From NCBI GenBank assembly GCA_002763265.1, contig PEZQ01000010.1, forward strand, positions 1 through 64,000: DNA of 64,000 bases, in the 5' to 3' direction. This document shows, in pieces, positions 8,226-15,868 of this stretch (position 1 is its first letter; every line of letters begins with the position of its first letter). Below the pieces are notes generated by a model, which was not told the DNA's origin, ran no database searches, and saw nothing but the letters and a program-made list of their open reading frames with translations. This DNA comes from an archaeon CG10_big_fil_rev_8_21_14_0_10_43_11 (GTDB lineage: Archaea > Nanobdellota > Nanobdellia > PEZQ01). Made by a program: the position numbers and the translations under genes.

Positions 8226-9443
8226 ATGCGTTTTTCTGACGTGGTTAAGTATTATGCAAAAGAAGACATACGCAGTGCAATGCTTGCAAGCGCACTGCAG
8301 CGTGAAGTTGTGCCAAGTTACGGCCTTAAAGGATTTGGCAAACGACCGCATGTAGTATTAAACGAACAAGAATTCTACGACCTTGCCCGGCGGGGAGCAA
8401 CCTCGTTTCACGCAAGCGAAGAACACTGGCTTAACCCGCTTAACCTTGAAAATACCCGCACACGACGTGAACAGGACGAACTGCGCGCGGGCTGGGACCT
8501 GCTTTTTGATATTGACACGAAAAACTTTGTATGGGCAAAAAAAACCGCGCAACTCATCACTGAATACCTGACTGAAATCAACCGCATCAAAAACGTGTAC
8601 ATCAAATTCTCAGGAAATAACGGATTTCACATTGGCGTCCCCTTTGAATCATTTCCAAAAATGTTTGGCAAACAACCCGTATCCCGCCTGTTTCCTGAAC
8701 TGCCACGCATCATTGCTGCACACATCAAAGAAAAAATCACAAAACACTTAGAAAAAGAGATTGGGCCAAAACCATTTTCTCGCGTTGAGATTGACACTAT
8801 TTTCATTGCATCCCGCCACCTTTTTCGCATGCCCTACTCGCTTCATGAAAAATCAGGACTTGCAAGCGTGCCGCTTTTTGTTGATGAAATTTTTGATTTT
8901 GAAAAAAACAAAGCACTCCCGCCCCGTGTTGAGGGTTTGCGTACCTTTCTTACAAAAGGAAGCGAAGGTGAAGCAAAAAACCTGTTTGAAGACGCGTACT
9001 TTTGGAACGCAGAGCAAGAAGCACTGCAAGATAAGACAAAAGTTGAAATCACTAAACCAAAAGAAGCAATCAGCGAAGAACACTTTCCTCCCTGCATCAA
9101 AACCGCTCTTAAGGGTGTCCAAGACGGGCGCAAACGAAGCCTTTTCATACTGCTTAATTTTCTTAAAGCCTGCGGGTGGTCATTTGAACAAATTGAGAAA
9201 CGCATCTTTGAATGGAACAACAAAAATTATGAACCCCTGCGTGAAGGATACGTAATAACACAACTCAATTGGCATAAAAAATTAAAAGCAGAATATCCTC
9301 CACCAAACTGTCCTTTGCAACAAGCAGACACTCAAAACTATTATGTTGCACTGCGCATCTGCGCACCTGACAACTTGTGCAAACGCATCAAAAACCCGGC
9401 AAGCTATCCCTATCAGAGGTTGAAACACACATGGAAGAAATGA
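8226..9443 (+). CDS. priS/priL: Fused DNA primase: PriS catalytic domain plus PriL-type Fe-S domain
   Basis: A 405-residue single-chain archaeo-eukaryotic primase that makes RNA/DNA primers for replication. The catalytic half carries FDIDTK (Asp95, Asp97), the SGNNGFHIGV motif (129-138, His135), the third acidic residue Asp190, and RHLFRMPYSLHEKSGL (197-212). The C-terminal ~120 residues match the large-subunit Fe-S domain: FPPC (Cys290), then PPPNC (Cys362), RIC (Cys379) and NLC (Cys385) could ligate a 4Fe-4S cluster. Most archaea use separate PriS and PriL; Nanoarchaeum equitans has a fused form. No separate PriL is in the window. The stop overlaps the next gene's start region. Confidence 0.85.
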   Translation: MRFSDVVKYYAKEDIRSAMLASALQREVVPSYGLKGFGKRPHVVLNEQEFYDLARRGATSFHASEEHWLNPLNLENTRTRREQDELRAGWDLLFDIDTKNFVWAKKTAQLITEYLTEINRIKNVYIKFSGNNGFHIGVPFESFPKMFGKQPVSRLFPELPRIIAAHIKEKITKHLEKEIGPKPFSRVEIDTIFIASRHLFRMPYSLHEKSGLASVPLFVDEIFDFEKNKALPPRVEGLRTFLTKGSEGEAKNLFEDAYFWNAEQEALQDKTKVEITKPKEAISEEHFPPCIKTALKGVQDGRKRSLFILLNFLKACGWSFEQIEKRIFEWNNKNYEPLREGYVITQLNWHKKLKAEYPPPNCPLQQADTQNYYVALRICAPDNLCKRIKNPASYPYQRLKHTWKK

Positions 9444-10348
9444 ACTACAACAAACTTCGCGAAATACAGCGCATGGTACGCTCAAGTGTAGACATTGTTG
9501 AACTCCCGGTCACGTTCTACAATAGCGTGCAGGAATACCTTAAAACCCTTGAGAAACGCACACGTGAACTCAACCAAACAACAAGCGTATTTGCAGAAGA
9601 TGCGCGTACACAAATAGTTAGCGAACTCAACAACGCGCGAAAAATTGTTATAGACATTTTTGACCGCAGAGAACGAAAAATAGTGCTCAAAGCCCTGTCT
9701 TCAGCGCGAACCCGCTCAACCCAGGTTCCAAAAAACTTGCTTGCATTTGAAGAAGAACGCTACCAGACACTTCTTGCTCATATTCTTGAACCCCGTCAAG
9801 CATTGCTTGAACCCGTGCTCAATGGCAAAACGCATGAGAGTCAGCAACTCTCTGAGCAGCACACACCACAGACACGCGAGCTAGAACCCCCACGCGAACC
9901 TGCTTCTCTTAGAAAAGAAGATACGCAAACACGCGCACAAAACCCTCCAGAACAGAGTGAACAAAAAGGTTTAAAAACACTACCCCTTTTGATTAGTGAA
10001 GATATTCCCACCCCTTTTGTGTGGGAAGACGGGAACACGTACGGTCCATTTGAGAAAAACACGCACGCGGTGTTGCCTTTTGATTTGGCCATGTTCCTCA
10101 TTCAAAACAATAAGGCGAGAAAGCATGAAAGTTCCTCGGTCAATGAAACGGTACTGTCCAACGTGCAAGACACACGAAGAGCAGAAAGTAGTGAGAGTGA
10201 AAGCGCGAGCAAAGAATCCTCTGGGCAGGATAGAACGGATTCGTTCAGCGAGGATTCAGAAGGGGTACGGTTCAACACCCTATCCGCAGCCGCAAAAAAG
10301 CAAACGCCACAAGAAGAAACTTTCCAAGAAACCAGATATTCGTTTTGA
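9431..10348 (+). CDS. GINS subunit Gins51 with extended C-terminal frame overlapping rpl44e
   Basis: A GINS complex subunit that links MCM and Cdc45/GAN in the replicative helicase. Residues 1-130 form the helical A domain (start MEEMNYNKLREIQ). A poorly conserved polar linker follows. Residues ~180-232 are the small B domain (LLISEDIPTPFVW, then GNTYGPFEKNT and LPFDLAMFLIQNNKA), the order typical of Gins51. After the B domain the frame stays open for about 73 more residues, Ser/Glu-rich and low in complexity, running inside rpl44e in another frame. ATG 9431 has GAGGT ten bases upstream; ATG 9440 is an alternative start overlapping the primase stop as ATGA. Confidence 0.75.
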   Translation: MEEMNYNKLREIQRMVRSSVDIVELPVTFYNSVQEYLKTLEKRTRELNQTTSVFAEDARTQIVSELNNARKIVIDIFDRRERKIVLKALSSARTRSTQVPKNLLAFEEERYQTLLAHILEPRQALLEPVLNGKTHESQQLSEQHTPQTRELEPPREPASLRKEDTQTRAQNPPEQSEQKGLKTLPLLISEDIPTPFVWEDGNTYGPFEKNTHAVLPFDLAMFLIQNNKARKHESSSVNETVLSNVQDTRRAESSESESASKESSGQDRTDSFSEDSEGVRFNTLSAAAKKQTPQEETFQETRYSF

Positions 10349-10418
10349 ATGCAAAAATTGCAAAAAACAACATCCCTACCAAAGCTCAAAGCGCACAAAA
10401 AAATTCGAACTGGTGTAA
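10125..10418 (+). CDS. rpl44e: Ribosomal protein eL42 (L44e)
   Basis: A 97-residue zinc-ribbon protein of the large ribosomal subunit near the E site. It has the N-terminal MKVPRSMKRYCPTCKTH motif (Cys11, Cys14) and the second pair CKNCKKQH near 74-81, with the basic middle segment containing PYPQPQKSKRH. ATG 10125 gives the standard length. Its first ~224 bases lie within the C-terminal extension of the Gins51 frame. The following gene order (S27e, aIF2-alpha, Nop10, PAC2) is the conserved archaeal cluster. Confidence 0.95.
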   Translation: MKVPRSMKRYCPTCKTHEEQKVVRVKARAKNPLGRIERIRSARIQKGYGSTPYPQPQKSKRHKKKLSKKPDIRFECKNCKKQHPYQSSKRTKKFELV

Positions 10419-10424
10419 AATACT

Positions 10425-10616
10425 ATGAAAGACGTTATCAAAAACCCATCATCCCAATTTGTCAAAGTTCGCTGCAATAGCTGCAAGAACGAACAAGTCA
10501 TATTTAATAAAGCCTCCACTAAATCCATAACGTGTCTTGTGTGCGGCGAAGAACTCGCACAATCAACAGGCGGAAAAACTAATATTCTCGCACGCGTTTT
10601 GGAGGTTTTAGGATAG
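10425..10616 (+). CDS. rps27e: Ribosomal protein eS27 (S27e)
   Basis: A 63-residue small-subunit zinc-ribbon protein. Four cysteines in two pairs (CNSC at 18-21 and CLVC at 37-40) form the zinc site, and the SSQFVKVRCNSCKNEQVIF segment is diagnostic. It starts 6 bases after the L44e stop and ends one base before aIF2-alpha, so the genes are surely cotranscribed. Confidence 0.95.
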   Translation: MKDVIKNPSSQFVKVRCNSCKNEQVIFNKASTKSITCLVCGEELAQSTGGKTNILARVLEVLG

Positions 10617-10617
10617 A

Positions 10618-11376
10618 ATGCATACCAAAAAAGGACTTCCTAAAAGAAACGAACTTGTGGTGTGCACGCCAACAAAAATTCTTCCCCATGCGGTTTTTGT
10701 AACGCTCAAAGAATACGAAAACGCTGAAGGAATGGTGCACGTGTCCCAAATCTCTTCAAAATGGGTAAAAAATATCAATTCATTTTTTCAAATCGGCAGA
10801 GACATTGTCTGCAAAGTGCTCTTCATAAAAGAAGGAAGCATCGACCTCTCACTCAAAGCAGTCACGCCTGCAGATAAAACGCGAAAATGGAATGAATGGA
10901 AAGCAGAAGTTCGCGCAGAAAATATTCTTACCACCGCTGCAAAAAGCATTGGGAAAACCCAAAAAGACATGTATGCAGAAGTGGGAAACAAAGCGCTTGG
11001 AGAATATGGCGCGCTCTCACACTTTATTGACAACTACCGCGTTGAAGGCGGGCGCGTATTTTCCTCACTTGGCCTTTCAGCACAATGGTCGCGCGCAATC
11101 GCGCAATATGCTGCTGAAAAACAAAAGAACGTGCGCATAAGTGTCACCCTCATTATGAAAACGCTTGCACCAAATGGAGTGAATGCAATAAAAAACGCAT
11201 TCAAACAGGTCACGCAACCTGGCGTTACGGTGAAATACATTTCATCACCAGAATACTTAATAGAAATTGAAGCATCAGACTATAAACGCGCAGAAAAACA
11301 GCTTGCAGACCTACAAAAAACACTTGAAACCTATGCGAGCAAACACGCTATCGAGTTTGCAGCAAAAAAACGATGA
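10618..11376 (+). CDS. Translation initiation factor 2 subunit alpha (aIF2-alpha)
   Basis: A 252-residue subunit of the initiator-tRNA-binding heterotrimer. Residues ~10-82 are an S1/OB domain (NELVVCTPTKILPHAVFVTL, then EGMVHVSQIS and SIDLSLKAV). A helical middle domain (90-170) and a C-terminal alpha/beta domain (about 175-250) that binds the gamma subunit follow, the usual three-domain plan and length. It sits inside the conserved L44e-S27e-aIF2alpha-Nop10-PAC2 cluster, and its stop overlaps the Nop10 ATG by four bases. Confidence 0.93.
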   Translation: MHTKKGLPKRNELVVCTPTKILPHAVFVTLKEYENAEGMVHVSQISSKWVKNINSFFQIGRDIVCKVLFIKEGSIDLSLKAVTPADKTRKWNEWKAEVRAENILTTAAKSIGKTQKDMYAEVGNKALGEYGALSHFIDNYRVEGGRVFSSLGLSAQWSRAIAQYAAEKQKNVRISVTLIMKTLAPNGVNAIKNAFKQVTQPGVTVKYISSPEYLIEIEASDYKRAEKQLADLQKTLETYASKHAIEFAAKKR

Positions 11377-11582
11377 AGCTCCACTACTGCACCAAAAACA
11401 AACACTACACGCTCAAAGAAGAATGCCATGAAGAAAAAACCATTCGAAAAGCGCGTAACTTTAAAGTAGAGGACAAACACTTTCACCTGCGGGAAACACA
11501 ACTGCGCACTGAACTTATGGCGATACCATGTTTGACATTAAAACATTCTCACAACCAACCATCAAAAATCCGGTTCTCATAG
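11373..11582 (+). CDS. nop10: H/ACA RNP protein Nop10, zinc-ligand-poor variant
   Basis: A small protein (69 codons) identified by position between aIF2-alpha and PAC2 and by the pattern Y-x-TLKE-x-C (residues 12-18), ARNFKVEDK and a closing Arg-containing helix. Nop10 binds Cbf5 in the pseudouridylation complex. Archaeal Nop10 usually has four Cys in a zinc ribbon; here only Cys6 and Cys18 remain in that region, as in the zinc-free eukaryotic form. The last ~18 codons overlap the PAC2 gene in another frame. Confidence 0.75.
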   Translation: MKLHYCTKNKHYTLKEECHEEKTIRKARNFKVEDKHFHLRETQLRTELMAIPCLTLKHSHNQPSKIRFS

Positions 11583-12277
11583 AAGGTCTTCCGGGCATAG
11601 CGAATGTTGCGCGCATCAGCGTTGATTTGCTCGTAGAAAAATTGGGCGCGCAAAAAATGTATGAAATCTATTCTCATCACTTTCCTGCATTTGTTATGAT
11701 TGAGGACGATTCAACTATCACACTTCCAAAAATTGACGTGTACCACGTGCGCGCAGGCGAGCGAGACCTCATCCTGGTGGTAGGCGATGTGCAAGCTGCA
11801 GATGAGTACAATTATGCATTGTGCGAAAAAATCATTGAACTCACGCAACCAAAAGAAATCATCACTATTGGCGGCATGGCTTTGCTTGAAGCAAAACCCC
11901 GCGTGCATGGCGTTGTTACCACCCCGGAACTCAAAACAAAACTAGAACCCTATTCGCTTGTGTTTGATGGCAATGACACAGTCTCGCTTGTTGTTGGTGC
12001 TGCAGGCATTTTTTTGGGACTTGCAAAAAATAAAAACATTCCCGGGTTTGGCCTGCTTGTGGAAACTGACGCAAGCCCCACACACTTTGGCATTAAAGCT
12101 GCAAAAGGCGTGCTCGAAATCCTTGCAAAACACTTAGCACTTGACCTTGACTTATCAAACATTGAAAATGATATTGCTCTCTACGAAAAAGAGATTGGCA
12201 AACGCGCCAAGCGCGAAGATGAAATCCGCGATTACATGCTTCAACACTCAGACACAGATAACCGTTATATTGGATAA
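11528..12277 (+). CDS. PAC2 family (proteasome assembly chaperone-like) protein
   Basis: A 249-residue cytoplasmic protein. The N-terminal motif NPVLIEGLPGIANVARIS, the central LILVVGDVQA and TIGGMALL strands and the FGLLVETDASPTH segment mark the PAC2 family (archaeal homologues of proteasome assembly chaperone 2). The C-terminus is a charged helical extension (about 215-245). Its location after Nop10 is conserved in archaea. Biochemical function in archaea is not firmly established. Confidence 0.88.
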   Translation: MFDIKTFSQPTIKNPVLIEGLPGIANVARISVDLLVEKLGAQKMYEIYSHHFPAFVMIEDDSTITLPKIDVYHVRAGERDLILVVGDVQAADEYNYALCEKIIELTQPKEIITIGGMALLEAKPRVHGVVTTPELKTKLEPYSLVFDGNDTVSLVVGAAGIFLGLAKNKNIPGFGLLVETDASPTHFGIKAAKGVLEILAKHLALDLDLSNIENDIALYEKEIGKRAKREDEIRDYMLQHSDTDNRYIG

Positions 12278-12397
12278 GTATTTTTGCAGACGTGCATAAT
12301 CACAGCGACCTTTTCTTTTAAAAAGAAAAGCTCGACTAAAAGAAATGAGGACATGAGAGTCAATGCGTATTTTTGCGGACTTGCATAATCACAGCAA
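12278..12397 (+). repeat. Direct repeat of the endonuclease Q start region, 31 bases with 3 mismatches
   Basis: Bases 12278-12308 match 12367-12397 at 28 of 31 positions with an 89-base offset. The second copy is the 5' end of the endonuclease Q gene (IFADLHNHSK); the first, just after the PAC2 stop, would read IFADVHNHSD before a stop. Between them lies an A/T palindrome (CTTTTCTTTT...AAAAGAAAAG, about 12309-12330). This looks like a relic of a partial tandem duplication of the gene start. Confidence 0.7.
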
Positions 12398-13607
12398 GTA
12401 CTCACGGGCAACCAGTAAAGACATGGACCTAGAACACCAAACCCACTATGGTGTCATTAAAGGATTAACTCTTCTTGGAAGCGGAGACGCCACCCACCCC
12501 GTCTGGCTTCAGGAACTAAAAAACAAGCTAGAAGACCACGGCACCGGCATTTACACGTTCAAAAACATGCATTGGATACTCTCAAGTGAAGTGTCAAACA
12601 TATATGCAACTCCGCAGGGCACAAAAAAAATTCACCACATCCTTCTTTTTCCAAATTTTGACGTTGTTGACCAAGTCAATGAATTGTTAAGCACAAAAGG
12701 AAACCTTGCAGCTGACGGCAGACCTATTTTTGGCAGATACCCTGCTAGCGACCTTGTATACGACCTTAAAGCAATCAGCCAAGACATAGAAATCATACCC
12801 GCGCATGTGTGGACGCCCTGGTTTAGTTTGTTTGGTTCACGCTCAGGCTACAACAGCATAGACGCGTGCTATGAAAAACAGGCAAAACACATTTACTGCC
12901 TTGAAACCGGGCTCTCAAGCGATCCGGGTATGAACTGGAGCGTGTCAAAAACACATGGCAAAACCCTTGTGAGCAACAGTGATTCACATTCGCCCCACCC
13001 ATGGCGTATTGGGCGCGAGTGCAACGTGTTTTCTCTTACTGAGTTTACGTACGCAAACGTTATTAACACACTTCGCCAAAACCACCTTGATTACACTGTT
13101 GAAGTAGCTCCTGACTATGGAAAATACCATTATGATGGACACCGCGCGTGTAATGTGCGCATGCATCCTGCAGAAGCAAAAAAACACCACAACATGTGCC
13201 CTCAATGCGGGCAACCCCTTGTTATTGGCGTTCTCAACAGAGTGCTTGAACTTACTGACACGCCACCACAAAACAAGCCGGCAAGCGCGCGACCCTTTAA
13301 AACCCTGCTTCCGCTTGCAGAAATCATTCGCGTTAAAAATAGGGTTTCCTCTCTTAACTCTAAAAAAGTGCTTCGTCAATACTATGACGCGGTCTCACAC
13401 TTCAAAAACGAATTTGACATTCTTATTGATGCAACCCCAAAAGACCTTGAAGAAAAACTTGGCAAACAATTAGCCTCAATGATTCTTGCTCTAAGAAATA
13501 ATACTGTTTCATACACACCCGGCTACGATGGCGTGTATGGCGAGCCCATTTTTAGCGCTCTTGCTGAACCTGAAAAAAAAGAGAAAAATCTTTGCGACTT
13601 TTTCTAG
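12363..13607 (+). CDS. Endonuclease Q (PHP-domain DNA repair nuclease)
   Basis: A 414-residue protein matching archaeal EndoQ, which nicks DNA 5' of deaminated bases (uracil, hypoxanthine) and abasic sites. The PHP metal motif HNHS lies at 8-11, with SRATSKDMDL after it, HVWTPWFS in the middle, and NSDSHSPHPWRIG toward residue 205-218. A zinc-finger region follows (CNVRMHPAEAKKHHNMCPQC, about 260-280). EndoQ works with the sliding clamp in Thermococcales. The stop overlaps the convergent lipoprotein gene by four bases. Confidence 0.88.
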   Translation: MRIFADLHNHSKYSRATSKDMDLEHQTHYGVIKGLTLLGSGDATHPVWLQELKNKLEDHGTGIYTFKNMHWILSSEVSNIYATPQGTKKIHHILLFPNFDVVDQVNELLSTKGNLAADGRPIFGRYPASDLVYDLKAISQDIEIIPAHVWTPWFSLFGSRSGYNSIDACYEKQAKHIYCLETGLSSDPGMNWSVSKTHGKTLVSNSDSHSPHPWRIGRECNVFSLTEFTYANVINTLRQNHLDYTVEVAPDYGKYHYDGHRACNVRMHPAEAKKHHNMCPQCGQPLVIGVLNRVLELTDTPPQNKPASARPFKTLLPLAEIIRVKNRVSSLNSKKVLRQYYDAVSHFKNEFDILIDATPKDLEEKLGKQLASMILALRNNTVSYTPGYDGVYGEPIFSALAEPEKKEKNLCDFF

Positions 13608-14617
13608 TTTACGCGCTGTGCAAGTAAACTAATCTGAGGTGACTGGATGCAGTAACGGTAATCAAGGGTTGCTTCAAAAAACACGGTGTCCTGCCCGCCT
13701 TGGTTTACCGTGAATTCTATAGGGAGGCGCAATGATTTTCCTGTGCCGGTACTGCCAAAACTGATATCATCAATGTTTGTGCAATATATCGTGTCAGCAC
13801 CGTTTGTTGAGATGCCATACGCCTGTTCATACAGTTCGCTTTGAGCCGTGACTGAGTCAGTTGAGCACGCAAAGACCTGTCCTTCATTTTCAAGTTCGCT
13901 AATTGTTGCTTTTGCATCACTTGTTGCAGTAATGCGCAGGTCAAGCGCGCGTGTTGCAACCCTATTTCGTTCAACTGCATTGCTTACAAACCCGGTTGAG
14001 CCATTAATTACATACCCTGTATCAATGTTAGCAAGTTCAAGTCTGATTGTTCGGTTTCTTCCTTCAATCACGCCCTGTTCTGTTTTTCTAATATTAAGGC
14101 GCGTTCCCGGGTCAACAGTTACTTCAATTGGTCCTAAACTTGATGCGGGCGGAATGTCGGGGATTTGTGTGTCACTTGTGTAAAAGTCATTGTCAATTAC
14201 AAACAAGGCTGCAGAACCGGTTGCAAGATAGTTGTAACACACTTCTGCATAGGGAGTGTAGGTTCGGTCAATATTGAGATTTCGTGCTGCCTGCAAATCA
14301 AATTCAAACACAGTACTGTCTTGGGGAGCAATTTCAAACTCTGATTGCTCCCTGTCGCTTTCGCTTATTTCCATTCCCGCAGGAAAAATGCGCGCGGTTA
14401 CGTCGCGTGCAAATTCATTGTCAAGGTTTGTTACATTAAGCACAATAAGGGCGGTATCCCCTGCTTCAAGACGCGCAATGTCAGTGTAGAATTCAGGAAT
14501 AATAAGCCCATACCCTCCTGCTGATGAGGATGCACCGGTGTCAGTTTCTTGTGCACCCTGACCAGTACATCCACTTATGATAAGAATTCCCATCAAAAAT
14601 AATAACCCCTTATGCAT
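13604..14617 (-). CDS. Secreted lipoprotein, paralogue A of surface-protein operon
   Basis: A 337-residue protein with a lipoprotein signal (MHKGLLFLMGILIISGC, Cys17), so probably lipid-anchored outside the membrane. The body is a beta-rich series of domains resembling CARDB/DUF11-type folds. Segments shared with neighbouring gene products include the opening YGLIIPEFY, a VCYNY strand, a GPIEVTV start of the second domain and a C-terminal DYRYC strand. It is the last gene of a leftward five-gene operon. The function is unknown. Confidence 0.75.
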   Translation of the reverse strand: MHKGLLFLMGILIISGCTGQGAQETDTGASSSAGGYGLIIPEFYTDIARLEAGDTALIVLNVTNLDNEFARDVTARIFPAGMEISESDREQSEFEIAPQDSTVFEFDLQAARNLNIDRTYTPYAEVCYNYLATGSAALFVIDNDFYTSDTQIPDIPPASSLGPIEVTVDPGTRLNIRKTEQGVIEGRNRTIRLELANIDTGYVINGSTGFVSNAVERNRVATRALDLRITATSDAKATISELENEGQVFACSTDSVTAQSELYEQAYGISTNGADTIYCTNIDDISFGSTGTGKSLRLPIEFTVNQGGQDTVFFEATLDYRYCIQSPQISLLAQRVN

Positions 14618-14701
14618 GATACATCACATTACTTATTACTGTGATTCTCAGTTCTTATAAATGTTTAGCGAAAAAGAAGTGTTTAGAAGCCACCCCCCTG
14701 C

Positions 14702-15868
14702 CTACCTGTTGCGAACTTGAATGCGCAAGGGGTCTGTGTTAATGCAGTATTTGTATTTTGCCTGCGCTTCAAAGGTTACCACATCCTCAAAAAACACCTC
14801 GTTTTCAGGCGCCATGAGCGGTATATTGATTCTCATGCGTGCGCGCTCACCATTAATGAATCTGATGCGGTCAGTGTTTGTGCAATCAATCTGATTTGTT
14901 TGTTCATTTACTGAACACTGCCAGTACGAATCAATTTGTCCATCAAAGGTGTAGCCCTCTTTTACGTAACACTGGTCTGTTGACGGACTATACTCCCCAT
15001 ACAAACAATACTTTCGCGTGCTGCACGTCCAATCCCCTTCTTCTGATGGCGTGCACACATCTTGTGAAGAATCATACACGCAACCTGCCTGATTGCACGC
15101 GCGCACGGCTTTTCCAAGGTCGCAGCGCCCATCACCGGTTCGCGAGCCCTTTGCACATGTTGCGGTGCTTCCTTCAATGCGGCTGGTGAGCGCTGAGAAC
15201 GTGATGTTAAAACTGCCTGCATCAAGTGAATTGAGTTCGCCAAAACTCTCAGTGCCTTGCGCGGTTGAAATTTGGCCTTCATCAACATTATTCAAATTAA
15301 TCGTGATTTGCTCAATTTCTCCTCCATCATTGATAACAATTGGGTTATCCACTTGGAATGTGATAGACACCGGACCATCCGTTGAATCACTTAATGTTGC
15401 AAGTTCAACGGTAAACTGGTTGTACACGGCGTTATCAACGGCTTTAACCGTGACATAACCCACACTGGTCATATCATAACACATCTTGACAAGCGGACGA
15501 TAATCAACACCGGCAGTTTGCGGAGCGCGCACAATCCACGTGATTTCCTCATTATCACCATGTTCAATAGTGGGGAATGTTTCAATATTTGCCGGCTTTG
15601 TTGTGGTATCCCCCTCAACGTCAAGCAATCCAGTATTAATAAGTTGCATAACTACATTTGTTGCACTTTGATTTCCCACATTTCTCACGTGCAAGCGCAA
15701 CGCAGTGCTTTGACCTGGCTCAAGAATAGTGTTCTCTGCTGCATATGATGCAATTGCAAGACCATATTTCCCGCGAACAACAGGGGTTTGTGTGTCTCCC
15801 CCGCTGAGTGCTGAACACCCGCTAAGCGCAACAATGCCTACAAGCAGGAGCATAAGAGCCTGCTTCAT
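14702..15868 (-). CDS. Secreted lipoprotein, paralogue B of surface-protein operon
   Basis: A 388-residue lipoprotein (MKQALMLLLVGIVALSGC, Cys18). Domain order parallels the 337-residue neighbour: KYGLAIASY, a KMCYD strand, GPVSITFQV, and C-terminal YKYCINTDPLRIQV. It carries an inserted Cys-rich segment (roughly residues 240-300, about ten Cys) that probably forms several disulphides outside the cell. It starts on the base where the previous gene stops. No known enzyme motif is seen. Confidence 0.75.
   Translation of the reverse strand: MKQALMLLLVGIVALSGCSALSGGDTQTPVVRGKYGLAIASYAAENTILEPGQSTALRLHVRNVGNQSATNVVMQLINTGLLDVEGDTTTKPANIETFPTIEHGDNEEITWIVRAPQTAGVDYRPLVKMCYDMTSVGYVTVKAVDNAVYNQFTVELATLSDSTDGPVSITFQVDNPIVINDGGEIEQITINLNNVDEGQISTAQGTESFGELNSLDAGSFNITFSALTSRIEGSTATCAKGSRTGDGRCDLGKAVRACNQAGCVYDSSQDVCTPSEEGDWTCSTRKYCLYGEYSPSTDQCYVKEGYTFDGQIDSYWQCSVNEQTNQIDCTNTDRIRFINGERARMRINIPLMAPENEVFFEDVVTFEAQAKYKYCINTDPLRIQVRNR

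Noticed and set aside
12309-12332. A/T palindrome after PAC2 as a bacterial-type terminator
   Set aside because: The stem is almost only A-T and archaea do not depend on such hairpins; kept only as part of the repeat relic description.
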